Shown piece after piece: positions 10,740 through 21,700 of a stretch of DNA of 64,000 nucleotides (position 1 is its first letter; every line of letters starts with the position of its first letter). The notes under the pieces were generated by a model. That model ran no database searches, was not told the origin of the DNA, and saw only the letters and a program-made list of their open reading frames with translations. The position numbers were made by a program, and so were the translations under genes. Source of the stretch: Glycine soja (Eukaryota > Streptophyta > Magnoliopsida > Fabales > Fabaceae); NCBI RefSeq assembly GCF_004193775.1, contig NC_041020.1:9121198-9185197 (forward strand), written 5' to 3'.

Positions 10740-13530
10740 TATTTATATATTTAAAAAAATCATATATTGCATTATTAATTATATTTTAATTAAAAAAATA
10801 TAATAATTAAGAAACAATTATAAATTCAAAAGGTAAACATTTAAAAATTAAAATAAATTTTTAAAATGAATTTCGTAATTTTAATTTTATTATTATTTAA
10901 TCAACAAAATTTGATCAGACTTCGCCATATTTTTTGTCATTTGATTAAGCAAAGTTTTTTTCTTCACTGCTTAAATAACCAACATACAAATGGAGGTAAA
11001 ATTTAATATTTTGGTTATTACCAAATGCATTGTGTTAAGAGTAAATAGTGGATGATACTAAAAAAAAAGAGTAAATAGTGTATGTTAATAATTTAATTTT
11101 TTACACTAATATTTAATAATAAATTATCATGTACAATTTTTTCTCATGTTAGTTATCCTAAAAATTGTAATAATAATAAATTTTAACTAATGAATGATAT
11201 AAAAAAATTATATGGTTTCTTTATAGAAATTAAAATCTTGCGTAACTTTTTTTTGTCAAAGATTGGTCTACCGCAAATGTCCAAATGTAGTGTGTAACTA
11301 CTACCCAAGTAAGTGTAGGGTCGAATTGATTAATTTTTTTTATTTGTAAAAATTAAACATAAAAATATATAATAACTGTTCAACCAAGAAAAGGCAAAAA
11401 AAAAATAATTCTTTAGTCAGATCTCTTTGACCAATAAAATAATTTATTTCAATGGACATATTTCAGAATAAATATAAAATCATTGTTATTTATAAAAAAT
11501 TCTAAAAATTAATTTAAGATATGATTCTTGCATAATACTAAATACATGCCGTTAAAAAGATACATATTTTAAAAAATGCGATTATATCCCATGAAAATTA
11601 ATCAACATTATAATGATTTGCTCAAAAAGATCCAAATTTTTTAAATTATATTGAGCTTTATAGAGTCAAAAACTTGAATTATGATGATTATTTAAAATAG
11701 AAAAAATTTACAAATTATTATATAAAAAATAATTGTTAATAATTAAAATGCACTATGCCTTGTATTTAAGGATTCATTTTTAAAATAATCTTATATTTTT
11801 AAGAGCAGAGGAGGAAGTATATCATAAAAAATAGAAAAATTATTGATAAATAACTAATATGCTAACAATACCTAGTGAGAGAGAAAGAAAAGTAAAAAAA
11901 AAGTATAAATGTTATAGGTAATGAGATTTGAGATATGAAGAGATAAATAAGAGATATTTATTAGATATATAAAAAAAACATATGTATCGATGTATTCCAG
12001 ATTTTTTTTATTTTTTATTTGAAAACTTTGATTATAGAAAAATAAATCAAATATTAAATTGTATATCGATAAATTGTTGGTCCAAATAGTAGTGGGTTAA
12101 AGTAAGATTTTGGATTTGGATAAAAAAAACATTGTTAAGTAGTTTAAGACCATCAAGTCATCCATGATTCCGACCAATAATCATAATAAGTGAATAATAA
12201 TTATTGTATTATTCATTCATCTAATGGATTTTAATTAATTTAAAATATTAAATTATCTATATGTCACATGATTATTGATTAGGATCATTTAAAATATGAT
12301 TATTGATATATCCCTATTGGGTAATTTTGGAAAAAAAAAAATTGCCTACTCTTATTAAAAAAAAGCCGACAAGTTTACCTCTTACATTTTTTATTTCTCT
12401 CAAGTTGAGATATGACTTTGGCTCTGAATTAATAAACTCTTTTATCTATCTTTCTATTGAGCAGTATACTACATTACATACTACAATCTGTTTTGCACTT
12501 GCACGCATATACTATCGATCTTAATTAATAAATAATATAAAATCCAATGCTACGATATTAAAAAAAATCAAAACCATGGTCAGCTTATTTCTTTTCCTGA
12601 TCTTATAATCATTAAGTTGAAATTCACATTACTGTAAAGTTAGTTAACATTACTCTTAATAACAATAAGTTTGGCTTCTTTTTTTTTTTTTATCAAGAAA
12701 GGACAATTATTTTCCGAAATTCCAAAATGGAGTTACATTTTGAAAAATTATCAAGTCAAGAGTAAGTCGTAGATACCATTTAGGACTTTAGAGTTTTTTT
12801 ATTTTTGGTTTTTTTTTTAAAAGTCGTGAAAATTTCTTTGACTTTATTATGAAATTTGATTTTTTTAGAAGTCGTTAGGCCTGTGACTTTTTAGTTTTCC
12901 TTTTTTTTTAATATGTTTGAAATAGAGGTCGTAGAATATGTAGGGATTTCTTTCTTTTTTGAAATAAGTATTATTAAAATAAAAATTTATTTAATTTATT
13001 TAATATGATTAGGAAGAGAAAAGTATGAGATAAAATGAGTAATTAATATGATAGACAAAAATAAAAATAAAATTTGTAACTAAAAAATTATTTGATCCAT
13101 AATTTCACTAGAATACATATTTTTAGTTGTTGAAATTAATTTATTTTACTAATCAGGCGTTTCTTCTTTTCAGGCATTTCTTCTTTTAAGCTTTACAATA
13201 TTACAATTATATTTACAGGAATTATATTTTTAGTAACATTATGTTTGAAAATATTATTTCCATAAGTATGATTATCATTAAGAATTTTAAGGGAAAAAAT
13301 TATTTAATTAAAAAAATAAATTATAATTTTCATCTTTCTAATTTTTTAAATATATTTTCATCCTTTAGATTTTAATTATAACATTTAGTCTTTTAATTTT
13401 ATAGATTAATAATTTTGATTCTGCTGATTTATTATTAAAAATTAAGTTTGATCAATTAATTTAATTATAAATTAATTAAACCTATTAATTATTAAAAATT
13501 TAATAAAAAAAAGCTATTAATTTTAATTCA
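10740..13530. other. AT-rich non-coding interior of the CACTA-like element
   Basis: Roughly 2.8 kb without any coding frame I can support. No transposase (TNPA/TNPD-type) segment is seen on either strand. The end of a miniature element may lie near 11,760-11,830 (GAGGAGGAAGTA), but no partner end was found. Confidence 0.5.
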
Positions 13531-13539
13531 CTACAATTG

Positions 13540-13820
13540 TGTTTTAATAAAAAAATTAAGTTTGATCGAAATCACACCCTTCTTTATTGTTGTCGTTTCA
13601 TTCCTCAGTCACTGACTCACTCTTTTTTTCACTTCGCTACTCATCATCCTAAGGTAATGCCTCTCAGCTATGCATTTATGTTTTCTTCTTCCTCAGTGAT
13701 TCTCTTTTCCCTATTAATTAAACCCTTTTAGTTTTGCTTGTGCGAACCTCTTGTTATTCTTCTGTAAGAACGGCTTTCGTTTCGGATTAGGTTTTATAAA
13801 ATCCCAAAACCAAGGTTTTT
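13540..13820 (+). other. Possible 5' untranslated exon of the element-borne Ulp1-like gene
   Basis: A pyrimidine-rich, GC-balanced island (TTCATTCCTCAGTCACTGAC, then CTTCGCTACTCATCATCC) ends in a consensus splice donor, AAG/GTAATG, at about 13,653. It stands out from the AT-rich surroundings and lies upstream of the Ulp1-like coding exons on the same strand. The role is inferred from composition and position only. Confidence 0.3.
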
Positions 13821-14249
13821 TTTTGTAGAATATCTAATTTTAATATTTTTCGGTTTGGTGTAGAATATCTTAGTTACTTGTTTTTAATGTCATGTTAGCA
13901 ATAGTTCTTTGTCATTGTTTCTGGTATAAATAAGACACCTGTTCATGTTTAAGGTGTGAAGAAAAAGAATGGAACTTATATATATTTGTTTTCTTGTTCC
14001 TGCAGTAGTGCTGTAGCAGATTGTTGCTCTTCCTTTTTAGGGGTCTATGATCAAGATAGGGAGTATGGGTGTGGTTTCTTAAAAAAAAATGGATAAACAA
14101 ACACTCAAATCTATAGGTTGTCTCAAATTTGTACATGTAAATTGTAATTACCAAGTGAAAACAAACAGAGGCACATCACTTAATGTCAAATTTGCGCATG
14201 TAAATTTTAATTACCAAGTGGAAGCAAACAGATGCACATGACTTTTCAA

Positions 14250-14857
14250 CATTTGCCATTGGGCGACCAGAGCACCCTAGCCGTGTTCGTGTTGTTGGAG
14301 CCGGTGTCACCATAAAGCAATACTTTGGATCGGCTTCACGAATGTCCCGCAGTTCTTCCTCCATGCCTCCTGAAGACCTAGAACAGCTGACCCAACAAAT
14401 CAGAGACCAACTGGAGGAGTCAATCACAGAAAAAGTGACTCGAAAGATGATGGAATCTTTCAACCAGATGCAGTCCCAGTTTCATTCTCAGATGCAATCA
14501 TAGGGACTTGCACTACCTCCAGTGCCAGAGGTTGGTCCCTCAGGTCCTCGTGTCAGCACAAAGGAGAGTTGTGTTGCTCCCTCAGGGAACGATCCAGGGA
14601 CGAGTGACTCAGACAAATGCGGGCTATATATTGAAGAAAATCCTTCCCGCCTGGTTGCCCTAGGAAGACTTTATGAGGGATCCACAATAGTTCACAACAT
14701 CCCTTTGTTGCATGGCCAAGTCAAGGTTGGTGTTGAGGAGGTTAAAGATGCAGAGGCTCTCGTTCCTGTACCCATTGACGAGGTTACCTTAGTGGGGCAG
14801 ACACTTAACACCTTCCTTGCTTGGTCAACACATCTTGTGAAGCGTTTATCAGAACAT
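14250..14857 (+). pseudogene. First recognised coding exon of the Ulp1-like gene (DUF8039-like N-terminal region)
   Basis: The plus-strand frame reads VVGAGVTIKQYFGSASR, then a glutamine-rich helix (LEQLTQQIRDQLEESITEK... SFNQMQSQFHSQMQS). An in-frame TAG at 14,501-14,503 follows, where relatives continue, and then GPSGPRVSTKESC, CGLYIEENPSRLVALGR and GSTIVHNIPLLHGQVKVGVEEV. This is the N-terminal half of the Ulp1-type proteins carried by many soybean transposons. The exon ends at a GT donor after ...VKRLSEH (14,857/14,858) and joins in phase to the exon at 24,695. The nonsense codon argues against a full-length product; translation from a later ATG remains possible. The upstream splice acceptor is not clear. 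Confidence 0.7.
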
Positions 14858-14908
14858 GTATTTTACTCTGATTATATGTTTATTTTTTTCAATTAATTTG
14901 TTCACTGT

Positions 14909-16041
14909 TGAAATTCTGATATTGGGGACAGATGTCGTACAGGATGTCACGACATCACGCTTCAGAACATGCAGATTATATTTGACAGTGTGAACAGTTT
15001 AAACAAGTAAATAACACAAGAGAATTGTTAACCCAGTTCGGTGCAACGTCACCTACATCTGGGGGCTACCAAGCCAGGGAGGAAATCCACTAAAATAGTG
15101 TTAGTTCGAAGATCTAACAGCCACTGTTTACAACCTTCTCACCTAACCACTACCCGTGCAACCTCTACCTAAGAGCCACTCTTAGATATGAGAACCCCTC
15201 TCACTCCCTCTCAATCACTCTCCCGTGTTTACAATTAAATCAAATACACACCAGAGATTGCTCTCTGAACAATAGAGATCAACTCTACACAAACTATAGA
15301 GATCAACTCTACACACTCAGGTCCAACACTTGATGTTAGGATAACATCAAGGTGGCTCACAAAACACTCAAGTCCCAAAACTCACAAAATAACTCTTCAA
15401 TCTCGGACTTGGTACAGAACTCGTGCAGCCTCCATGTTTTTATAGCAGTGTGTGTATCTGGGCTGCAACTACTTGTGCTGGATGAGATCTATCATTCTCC
15501 TGAAAAATCTGCACTTAAAGAACTAAAAGATAACATTTGATCTTTTAGTTTTTATCTTTAATCTTTAATCCCTGAACGAACTATTCAAGTTTGTAATTCG
15601 AACTTTAATTATCTTTTAATTCGTTCCTAAAGATAGATCGTCTAATCTGTTGCTAACTGCACAATAATCTGTTAAAGATATAACAGATTTATGTGTCCAG
15701 TATTTTCGGGCAAGATGTCCTGGACATCGTATCCGACATCGTGGATCCTGCAGCTTCAATTCTTCATTTCACATTTTATCTTGCCTTGTGCATTGTGCAG
15801 CAACTCCAGTATTTTCGGGCAGGATGTCCTGGACATTGTATCCGACATCGTGGATCCTGCAGCTTCAATTCTTCATTTGACATTTCATCTTGCCTTGTGC
15901 ATTGTGCAGCCCGATCTGATTCCTTGACATAACGTTGGACATCATGTGCAGCAATTCCAGCTTTCCTTCATTGTCTAAGTGCTTATGTTTTAACAAAATC
16001 TTAGCCAATCTTTTAAAACTCAGTAGAGCTAAGCACTAACA
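14909..16041 (-). repeat. SIRE 3' LTR (left copy)
   Basis: 1,133 bp from TGAAATTCTGAT to CTAAGCACTAACA, flanked outside by ACTGT and inside by the polypurine tract. It matches the right LTR except at 14,922 (T versus C) and 15,489 (C versus T). It contains a 109-bp tandem duplication and copies of the GATGTC/GACATC motif. Confidence 0.95.
15697..15911 (-). repeat. 109-bp tandem duplication in the left SIRE LTR
   Basis: Two head-to-tail copies starting CCAGTATTTTCGGGCA, with a period of 109 bp (TATTTTCGGG at 15,701 and 15,810), differing at a few bases. The same arrangement is in the right LTR (24,308-24,522). Each copy holds one GATGTC/GACATC motif. Confidence 0.9.
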
Positions 16042-16053
16042 ATCTCCCCCTTT
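16042..16053 (-). other. SIRE polypurine tract
   Basis: The minus strand reads AAAGGGGGAGAT immediately before the 3' LTR, the expected plus-strand primer for reverse transcription. Confidence 0.88.
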
Positions 16054-16642
16054 GGCAAATTTTGTCTAAAACATACTTAGACACTTCCTGAGCAGGTACG
16101 AGCAGTTATGCAAGTGGGATCAGCAACTTTCATTATCAGAGTTATCAAGCACAGCGGTATCTGTAGTGGTGATAGCAAATTTCTGCAAGTTGCAAGTCAT
16201 TTCCTGGATGTCAAGACATCTCACGTGACATCAGCTTTCTGCTCCCCCTGTCTCCATGCTCCTACTGCAGCATCTTCTATCAGCTACTAGTCTTTTCCAG
16301 GATGTCAAGACATCTCATGTGACATCAGTCATCATCAGCAGCAGCAGTCTCCCCCTCAAGATCATATACAACTCCCCCTCAAAATCATGAATCATGCATA
16401 CATCGTATCCGACTTCTCAAAATCATAAATCATGCATAACACTACTATTGCATACATAGTATCCTACTACTCAAAAAATCATGCATGATAATACTATTAC
16501 TCCCCCTTTTTAGACAGAATTTGACAAAAGTAGAATGCATGAACTTAAAGTGCAAATATTACAGACCAATAGTAATCAATTGTTCAAAGGGACATGCCCC
16601 TATAGCCAGTAAAAGTGAAAAGCAAAAATAAAGGTCTGATGA
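16054..16642 (-). other. SIRE 3' untranslated region
   Basis: About 590 bp between the env-like stop and the PPT with no coding frame. It holds the multiplied PPTs, two motif copies (16,207-16,232 and 16,301-16,326) and near-repeats of AAAATCATGAATCATGCATA around 16,380-16,490. Confidence 0.7.
16242..16513 (-). repeat. Upstream copies of the polypurine tract
   Basis: Four further GGGGGAG blocks (plus-strand CTCCCCCT) lie at about 16,242, 16,349, 16,372 and 16,499 in the non-coding 3' region. Multiplied PPTs are a described hallmark of Sireviruses. Two of them (16,242 and 16,349) follow closely after GATGTC/GACATC motifs at 16,207 and 16,301, as if a motif-plus-PPT module had been duplicated. 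Confidence 0.8.
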
Positions 16643-18727
16643 TCATGGGGTGGCTTCAGAATCATCTGATTCTGTATCCTCTGCTGCATCTTCCTCTTCC
16701 TCAGCTGCTTCTTCTTCTTCCTCAGCTTCTTCTTCTTCCTCAGCTGCTTCTTCTTCCTCAGCTGCTTCTCCATCATCAATGCCACTGTCTGAGAGCCTTT
16801 TGATCAGGCGTTCCAGCTCCATTTTCTTCTCTGTGGTGGCTTTGATGGTTGCTTCCAGCACCTTGCATGTGTCCTTGAGTTCAGCAATCAAGGCATCCTT
16901 GGACACAGCACCTGAATCAGCAGCTTTCCCTGATGTCGAGACAATGTCTGGGACATGTGTCCCCTCAAACAGTTTGTAATGCAGGGATAGAGGAGATTCT
17001 CTCTTCATCACAGAGTCAGTGTAGTTTAAAATATTGGGATGTTGACTCAACATAATGCCACACAATATAGTTGGGAAGGCAATGGGTAATTTGACAGCAA
17101 AGGATTCTGAATGCTTAACAGTTTGATCAAAAATATAGTTTCCAAAATTAAATTTGGACTTGGTTCCAACAGCATACAGAAATTTACCCAAACCTGTGGC
17201 AACAGTGGAAGTATGATTGGTGGGTACCCAGTTTGCAGCGCCAATCCTGTGCAGAATTGCATACTTCACACTTAGCTTCCCTGCAGAAAGCTTCCCTTTC
17301 TTTGGCCAATGCTGGACTTGTTTGGCAGTGATTTCCTTGGCAATTTGATGCTCAGAAACAGCAATATCCACCACTCCATCTGTTGGTCTGCCCAGGTATT
17401 TGTTGATTACAGCAGGGGAGAATCTAACACATTTTCCTCTGACAAATACTTTTTGATACTCATCACTCTTTCTGTTTGTTATGTCAGAGGGAATGTTGAC
17501 AATAAATTCCCTGACTAGACTTTCATAGCAATCTCCCAACTTGGTGACAGTTTTCAGCAGTCCAGCAGCCTTGATGAGGTCCATGATCTCCTTGCAATCC
17601 AAGGCATCTCTTCCCAGTTCTCTTTCCAAGGCAAGTCTGCGTTGATACACAAATTTCCACCTTTCAACATTGCCAATGGAGTGGAATGAGATGTTGTCCA
17701 ATGGTGCATCAGGGACATTTCCAGGCACCTTTTTCCCTGATGTCTTGGCCCTCTTGATGTCGGGAACATCTAGTTCGACATCATCATCAGAATCAGATGA
17801 GGAAATTTCTTTCCTCTTCTTGGAAGGGATTGCAACTTTGCTCCGTCTGGATGTGGTAGGAGTGATTGGAGTGCTCTTCTTCTGTGCCATAGTTTTGATT
17901 CGTCCAGACCTCTTAATGGGGGTTTTTCCCTTTCGGCTTTGTAATCTTTCTGCAATGCCGGGTGCCAACTTGTTGGCAATGGGTTCCTCATCAGATTCTA
18001 CTTCTTCTAGGTCAATGAGGTCACCTGGAGCAGGTTCTGGTGCCCGTGGTGCAGGGGTCTCCTCTGTGGCTTGATCCTCTTCCTCTGTTGATTCCTCTTC
18101 ACTGGGTGAAGGGAGGACTTCAGCATTTGGAGTGGAAGATGTTGGAACATCTTTGTCAGCATCAGGGACAGAAACATTCGGGGTGGAGGATGTTGGAACA
18201 TCTTCATCAGCATCAGGGACAGAAACATTCGGGGTGGAGGATGTTGGAACATCTTCATCAGCATCAGGGACAGATGCATTTTTCAGAATGCTACTCACAA
18301 TACTGCGGATCTTCTTATCCATCTCCGTGTCTACTTCCCTAGGACTTGTTGCAAGGCTAGGGTTTTCAGAAATCTTCACTCCCTGTTGTCGTTTGGGGAC
18401 CAGTTTCTCAGGAACAGGGGCTTGACCAGGAATTATTTGTATGGGTTGGATGTTGAATTCAGGTTGTTCCTGGTGCGGAGATGATGGTACAGAGGGTGAA
18501 CCAGAAGCTGAAGTTTCTTTTGGTGAGGTAGCCATGGAGAAGCAGAGCTTTTGGAATGGTTTCGTGAATTTCTGAGAGCTGTTGGGAAATGCTGAAGACG
18601 GGATTACCACGACAATATAAGTTTGAATGAGGAATGTAAAGGGATGTGTGAAGCAACGGTCGAATTTGTCTTGGCCCAGTAGAGAACGCGCTATTAACGT
18701 TTGAGCACGTTCAAATAACAGTAATTG
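16643..18727 (-). CDS. SIRE env-like protein (putative plant transposon protein domain)
   Basis: The frame is open from directly after the pol UAG (18,727) to its stop at 16,643. The first good ATG is at 18,535 in a strong context (CCATGGCT). Counting from a GTG at 18,610 it has 655 residues. N-terminal third: Pro/Ser/Glu-rich, with three 17-residue repeats (SVPDADEDVPTSSTP type) and basic nuclear-signal-like patches (SKKRKE, QSRKGK). Middle (about 310-500): a conserved domain with WKFVYQRRLALEREL, CVRFSPAVINKYLGR and LSAGKLSVKYAILHRIGAANW, as in putative plant transposon proteins. C-terminus: short coiled coil, then a Glu/Ala tail (AAEEEE repeats). The historical name is envelope-like, but I see no clear signal peptide or fusion-type membrane segment. 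Its function is unknown. The frame is intact here although gag-pol is not. Confidence 0.85.
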   Translation of the reverse strand, partial: QLLLFERAQTLIARSLLGQDKFDRCFTHPFTFLIQTYIVVVIPSSAFPNSSQKFTKPFQKLCFSMATSPKETSASGSPSVPSSPHQEQPEFNIQPIQIIPGQAPVPEKLVPKRQQGVKISENPSLATSPREVDTEMDKKIRSIVSSILKNASVPDADEDVPTSSTPNVSVPDADEDVPTSSTPNVSVPDADKDVPTSSTPNAEVLPSPSEEESTEEEDQATEETPAPRAPEPAPGDLIDLEEVESDEEPIANKLAPGIAERLQSRKGKTPIKRSGRIKTMAQKKSTPITPTTSRRSKVAIPSKKRKEISSSDSDDDVELDVPDIKRAKTSGKKVPGNVPDAPLDNISFHSIGNVERWKFVYQRRLALERELGRDALDCKEIMDLIKAAGLLKTVTKLGDCYESLVREFIVNIPSDITNRKSDEYQKVFVRGKCVRFSPAVINKYLGRPTDGVVDIAVSEHQIAKEITAKQVQHWPKKGKLSAGKLSVKYAILHRIGAANWVPTNHTSTVATGLGKFLYAVGTKSKFNFGNYIFDQTVKHSESFAVKLPIAFPTILCGIMLSQHPNILNYTDSVMKRESPLSLHYKLFEGTHVPDIVSTSGKAADSGAVSKDALIAELKDTCKVLEATIKATTEKKMELERLIKRLSDSGIDDGEAAEEEEAAEEEEEAEEEEEAAEEEEDAAEDTESDDSEATP
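18127..18279 (-). repeat. Three 51-bp (17-codon) tandem repeats in the env-like frame
   Basis: Period of 51 bp. Each unit encodes a VPDADEDVPTSST-type segment with one Glu/Lys difference, and each contains a copy of the GATGTT-GG-AACATC-N6-AGCATC motif (18,138, 18,189 and 18,240). Confidence 0.92.
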
Positions 18728-18730
18728 CTA
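18722..18730 (-). promoter_or_regulatory. UAG CAA UUA stop-readthrough signal between pol and the env-like frame
   Basis: The pol frame ends TAG followed by CAATTA, which fits the leaky-stop consensus UAG-CAR-YYA known from plant RNA viruses. The downstream env-like frame is in the same reading frame and has no stop in between, so suppression would give a pol/env-like fusion. Stop-codon suppression is the published expression route for the env-like protein of soybean SIRE1. Confidence 0.85.
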
Positions 18731-21700
18731 TAAATCCTCTAGCACACAAATGCCCAGCTTGCCCCTCAGTTTTTCAAACTGATTTGCATCCAATGCCTTT
18801 GTGAAAATATCTGTTATTTGTTCCTCAGTGTCAACATGCTCCAGTGTGATAACTTTATCATCAACAAGATCTCTGATATAGTGATGTCTAATGTCAATGT
18901 GCTTGGTTCTGCTGTGTTGAACAGGATTTTTAGAAATATTAATAGCACTCAAGTTGTCACAGTACAATGTCATGACATCTTGTTCGACATTGTACTCCTT
19001 GAGCATCTGCTTCATCCAAACTAGTTGCGAACAGCTGCTTCCTGCTGCAATATACTCTGCTTCTGCAGTAGATAGGGACACACAGTTCTGCTTCTTGCTG
19101 AACCATGAAATAAGATTGTTGCCCAGATAGAAGCATCCACCAGAAGTGCTTTTTCTGTCATCTGCACTTCCAGCCCAATCAGCATCACAATACCCAACCA
19201 GCATTGAATCTGAACAATGACAGTACATAATCCCATAGTCACTGGTGCCATTTACATATTTCAGAATTCTCTTTACTTGATTCAAGTGACTCATCTTAGG
19301 GTTGGCTTGATATCTTGCACAAACACCTACTGCATAGGTGATGTCAGGTCTGCTAGCTGTTAAATATAGTAAGCTCCCAATCATGCTTCTGTACAGACTT
19401 TGATCAACACTGGTGCCAGCTTCATCCTTTGACAGCTTCAAGTGAGTAGGTGCAGGTGTTCTTTTATGGCTGGCATTTTCCATCCCAAACTTCTTGACAA
19501 TGTTCTTTGCATACTTGCTTTGTGAGAGGAATATGGTGTCTTCCATCTGCTTCACTTGGAGTCCCAGAAAATAAGTCAGCTCTCCAACAAGACTCATCTC
19601 AAATTCAGATTGCATCTGTTGGACAAAATGTCGAAGCATCTCATTCGACATCCCTCCAAACACAATGTCATCAACATATATCTGTGCTATCATCAAGTTT
19701 TCAGCATCTTGTTTGACAAAGAGAGTCTTGTCAATTCCTCCCTTCCTATACCCTTGCTGAGTAAGGAACTCTGTTAGCCTTTCATACCAAGCTCTTGGAG
19801 CTTGCTTCAATCCATAGAGAGCCTTCTTGAGCCTGTATACATGATCTGGATGAGTTGGATCTACAAATCCCTTTGGCTGCTCCACATAGACTTCTTCATT
19901 CAGGTATCCATTCAGAAACGCGCTCTTCACATCCATCTGGTACAGCTTGAATTTGAGGATGCAAGCTACACCAAGTAGCAATCTGATGGACTCAAGTCTA
20001 GCAACAGGGGCGAAAGTTTCATCAAAGTCTACACCTTCAATCTGAGTGTAGCCTTGAGCAACAAGTCTGGCCTTGTTTCTGGTTATAACACCTTCTTCAT
20101 TGGTTTTGTTCTTGAAGATCCACTTGGTGCCAATCACATTAGTTCCCTCGGGTCTAGAAACTAGCTCCCAAACTTCATTCCTTTTGAATTGCCCCAATTC
20201 TTCTTGCATAGCATTGATCCAGAACTCATCAGTCAGTGCCTCTTTCACATTCTTGGGCTCAATTTTGGAGACAAAGCATGAATTGGAGACAATCTCAATC
20301 TCCCTTGATCTTGTAGTGACCCCTCTGTTTGGATCTCCTATAATCAGCTCCTTGGGGTGCATCTTCTGGATTCTAATGGAGGGTCTCTTGTCAGGTTGAT
20401 TGATGTTTGGTTCATCTGTAGCAGAATCAGAGTTTTCTGCATTTTCTGCACTTTTAGCTGTATCTGCTACATTGTCTCCCGATGTTCTGACATCTTCTTC
20501 GACATCCTTCTTTCTTGCTGGAGTTAGATCATCAACAACCACATTGATGGATTCCATCACAGTTCTGGTTCTGGAATTGAATACTCTATATGCTCTGCTG
20601 TTTGTAGAGTATCCCAGGAATATCCCTGCATCACTCTTGGGATCCATCTTTCTCCTTTGCTCTCTATCTGCCAAAATGTAACATGGACTTCCAAAGATGT
20701 GGAAGTGCTTGACAGTTGGCTTCCTCCCTTTCCAGATTTCATACAGTGTGGTTGGAGTCCCTCTTCTAAGTGTGACTCTGTTATGGATGTAGCATGCTGT
20801 GTTCATGGCTTCAGCCCAGAGATTATAGGGAAGTTCTTTGGCATGAAGCATGACCCTAGCAGCTTCTTGCAAAGTCCTGTTTTTCCTTTCAACTATGCCA
20901 TTTTGTTGTGGTGTAATGGCTGCAGAGAATTCATGAGTGATGCCTTCAGATGTTCAGAATTCAGTAAACCTGCTGTTTTCAAACTCTCTGCCATGGTCAC
21001 TCCTGATTCTCTTGATGACACAGCCTTTTTCTCTTTGAAGTCTTAGACTCAACTCCTTGAATACTTCAAAGGTGTCTGATTTCTCTCTGATAAAGTTGAC
21101 CCAGGTAAATCTGGAGAAATCATCCACAACAACATAGGCATACCTCTTCCCTCCAAGGCTTTCAACTTGCATAGGCCCCATCAAGTCCATGTGAAGTAGT
21201 TCCAGCACCCTGGAAGTGGTCTGATGTTGAAGCTTCTGGTGGGACATCTTGACTTGCTTTCCAATCTGACATTCACCACAGATTCTGCCTTCTTCTATTT
21301 TCAGATTAGGAATGCCTCTAACAGCACCTTGGTCAATGATTTTCTTCATGCCTCTTAAGTGCAGATGTCCAAATCTTTGATGCCATATTTTGACTTCATC
21401 TTCTTTGGAGAATAGACATGTGGAGGAGTAGCTGGTTTCTTGAGGTGTCCATAGGTAACAGTTGTCCTTTGATCTGCTGCCCTTCATTAGAACTTCACTC
21501 TTCTCATTTGTCACCAAGCATTCTGACTTTGTGAAGTTTACATTGAATCCTTCATCACACAGCTGACTGATGCTGATCAAGTTTGCAGTCAGTCCCTTCA
21601 CCAGCAGTACTTTGTCCAGACTAGGAAGTCCATCATGGACTAGCTTTCCCATTCCAGTGATCTTTCCTTTAGAGCCATCTCCAAATGTCACATAGCTAGT

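Noticed and set aside
15352..15540. 62-codon frame present identically in both SIRE LTRs
   Set aside because: It is identical only because the LTRs are young duplicates. It runs against element orientation and shows no family resemblance.
16600..18656. Long open frames on the strand opposite the SIRE env-like gene and in its other frames (poly-Ser, poly-Leu and similar)
   Set aside because: They are shadows of the repetitive Glu/Ala-rich and 51-bp-repeat coding sequence and have no domain of their own.
16643..18727. Reading the SIRE env-like product as a true retroviral envelope
   Set aside because: I see no clear signal peptide, fusion peptide or membrane anchor; the middle domain matches plant transposon proteins instead. 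The name is kept only for tradition.
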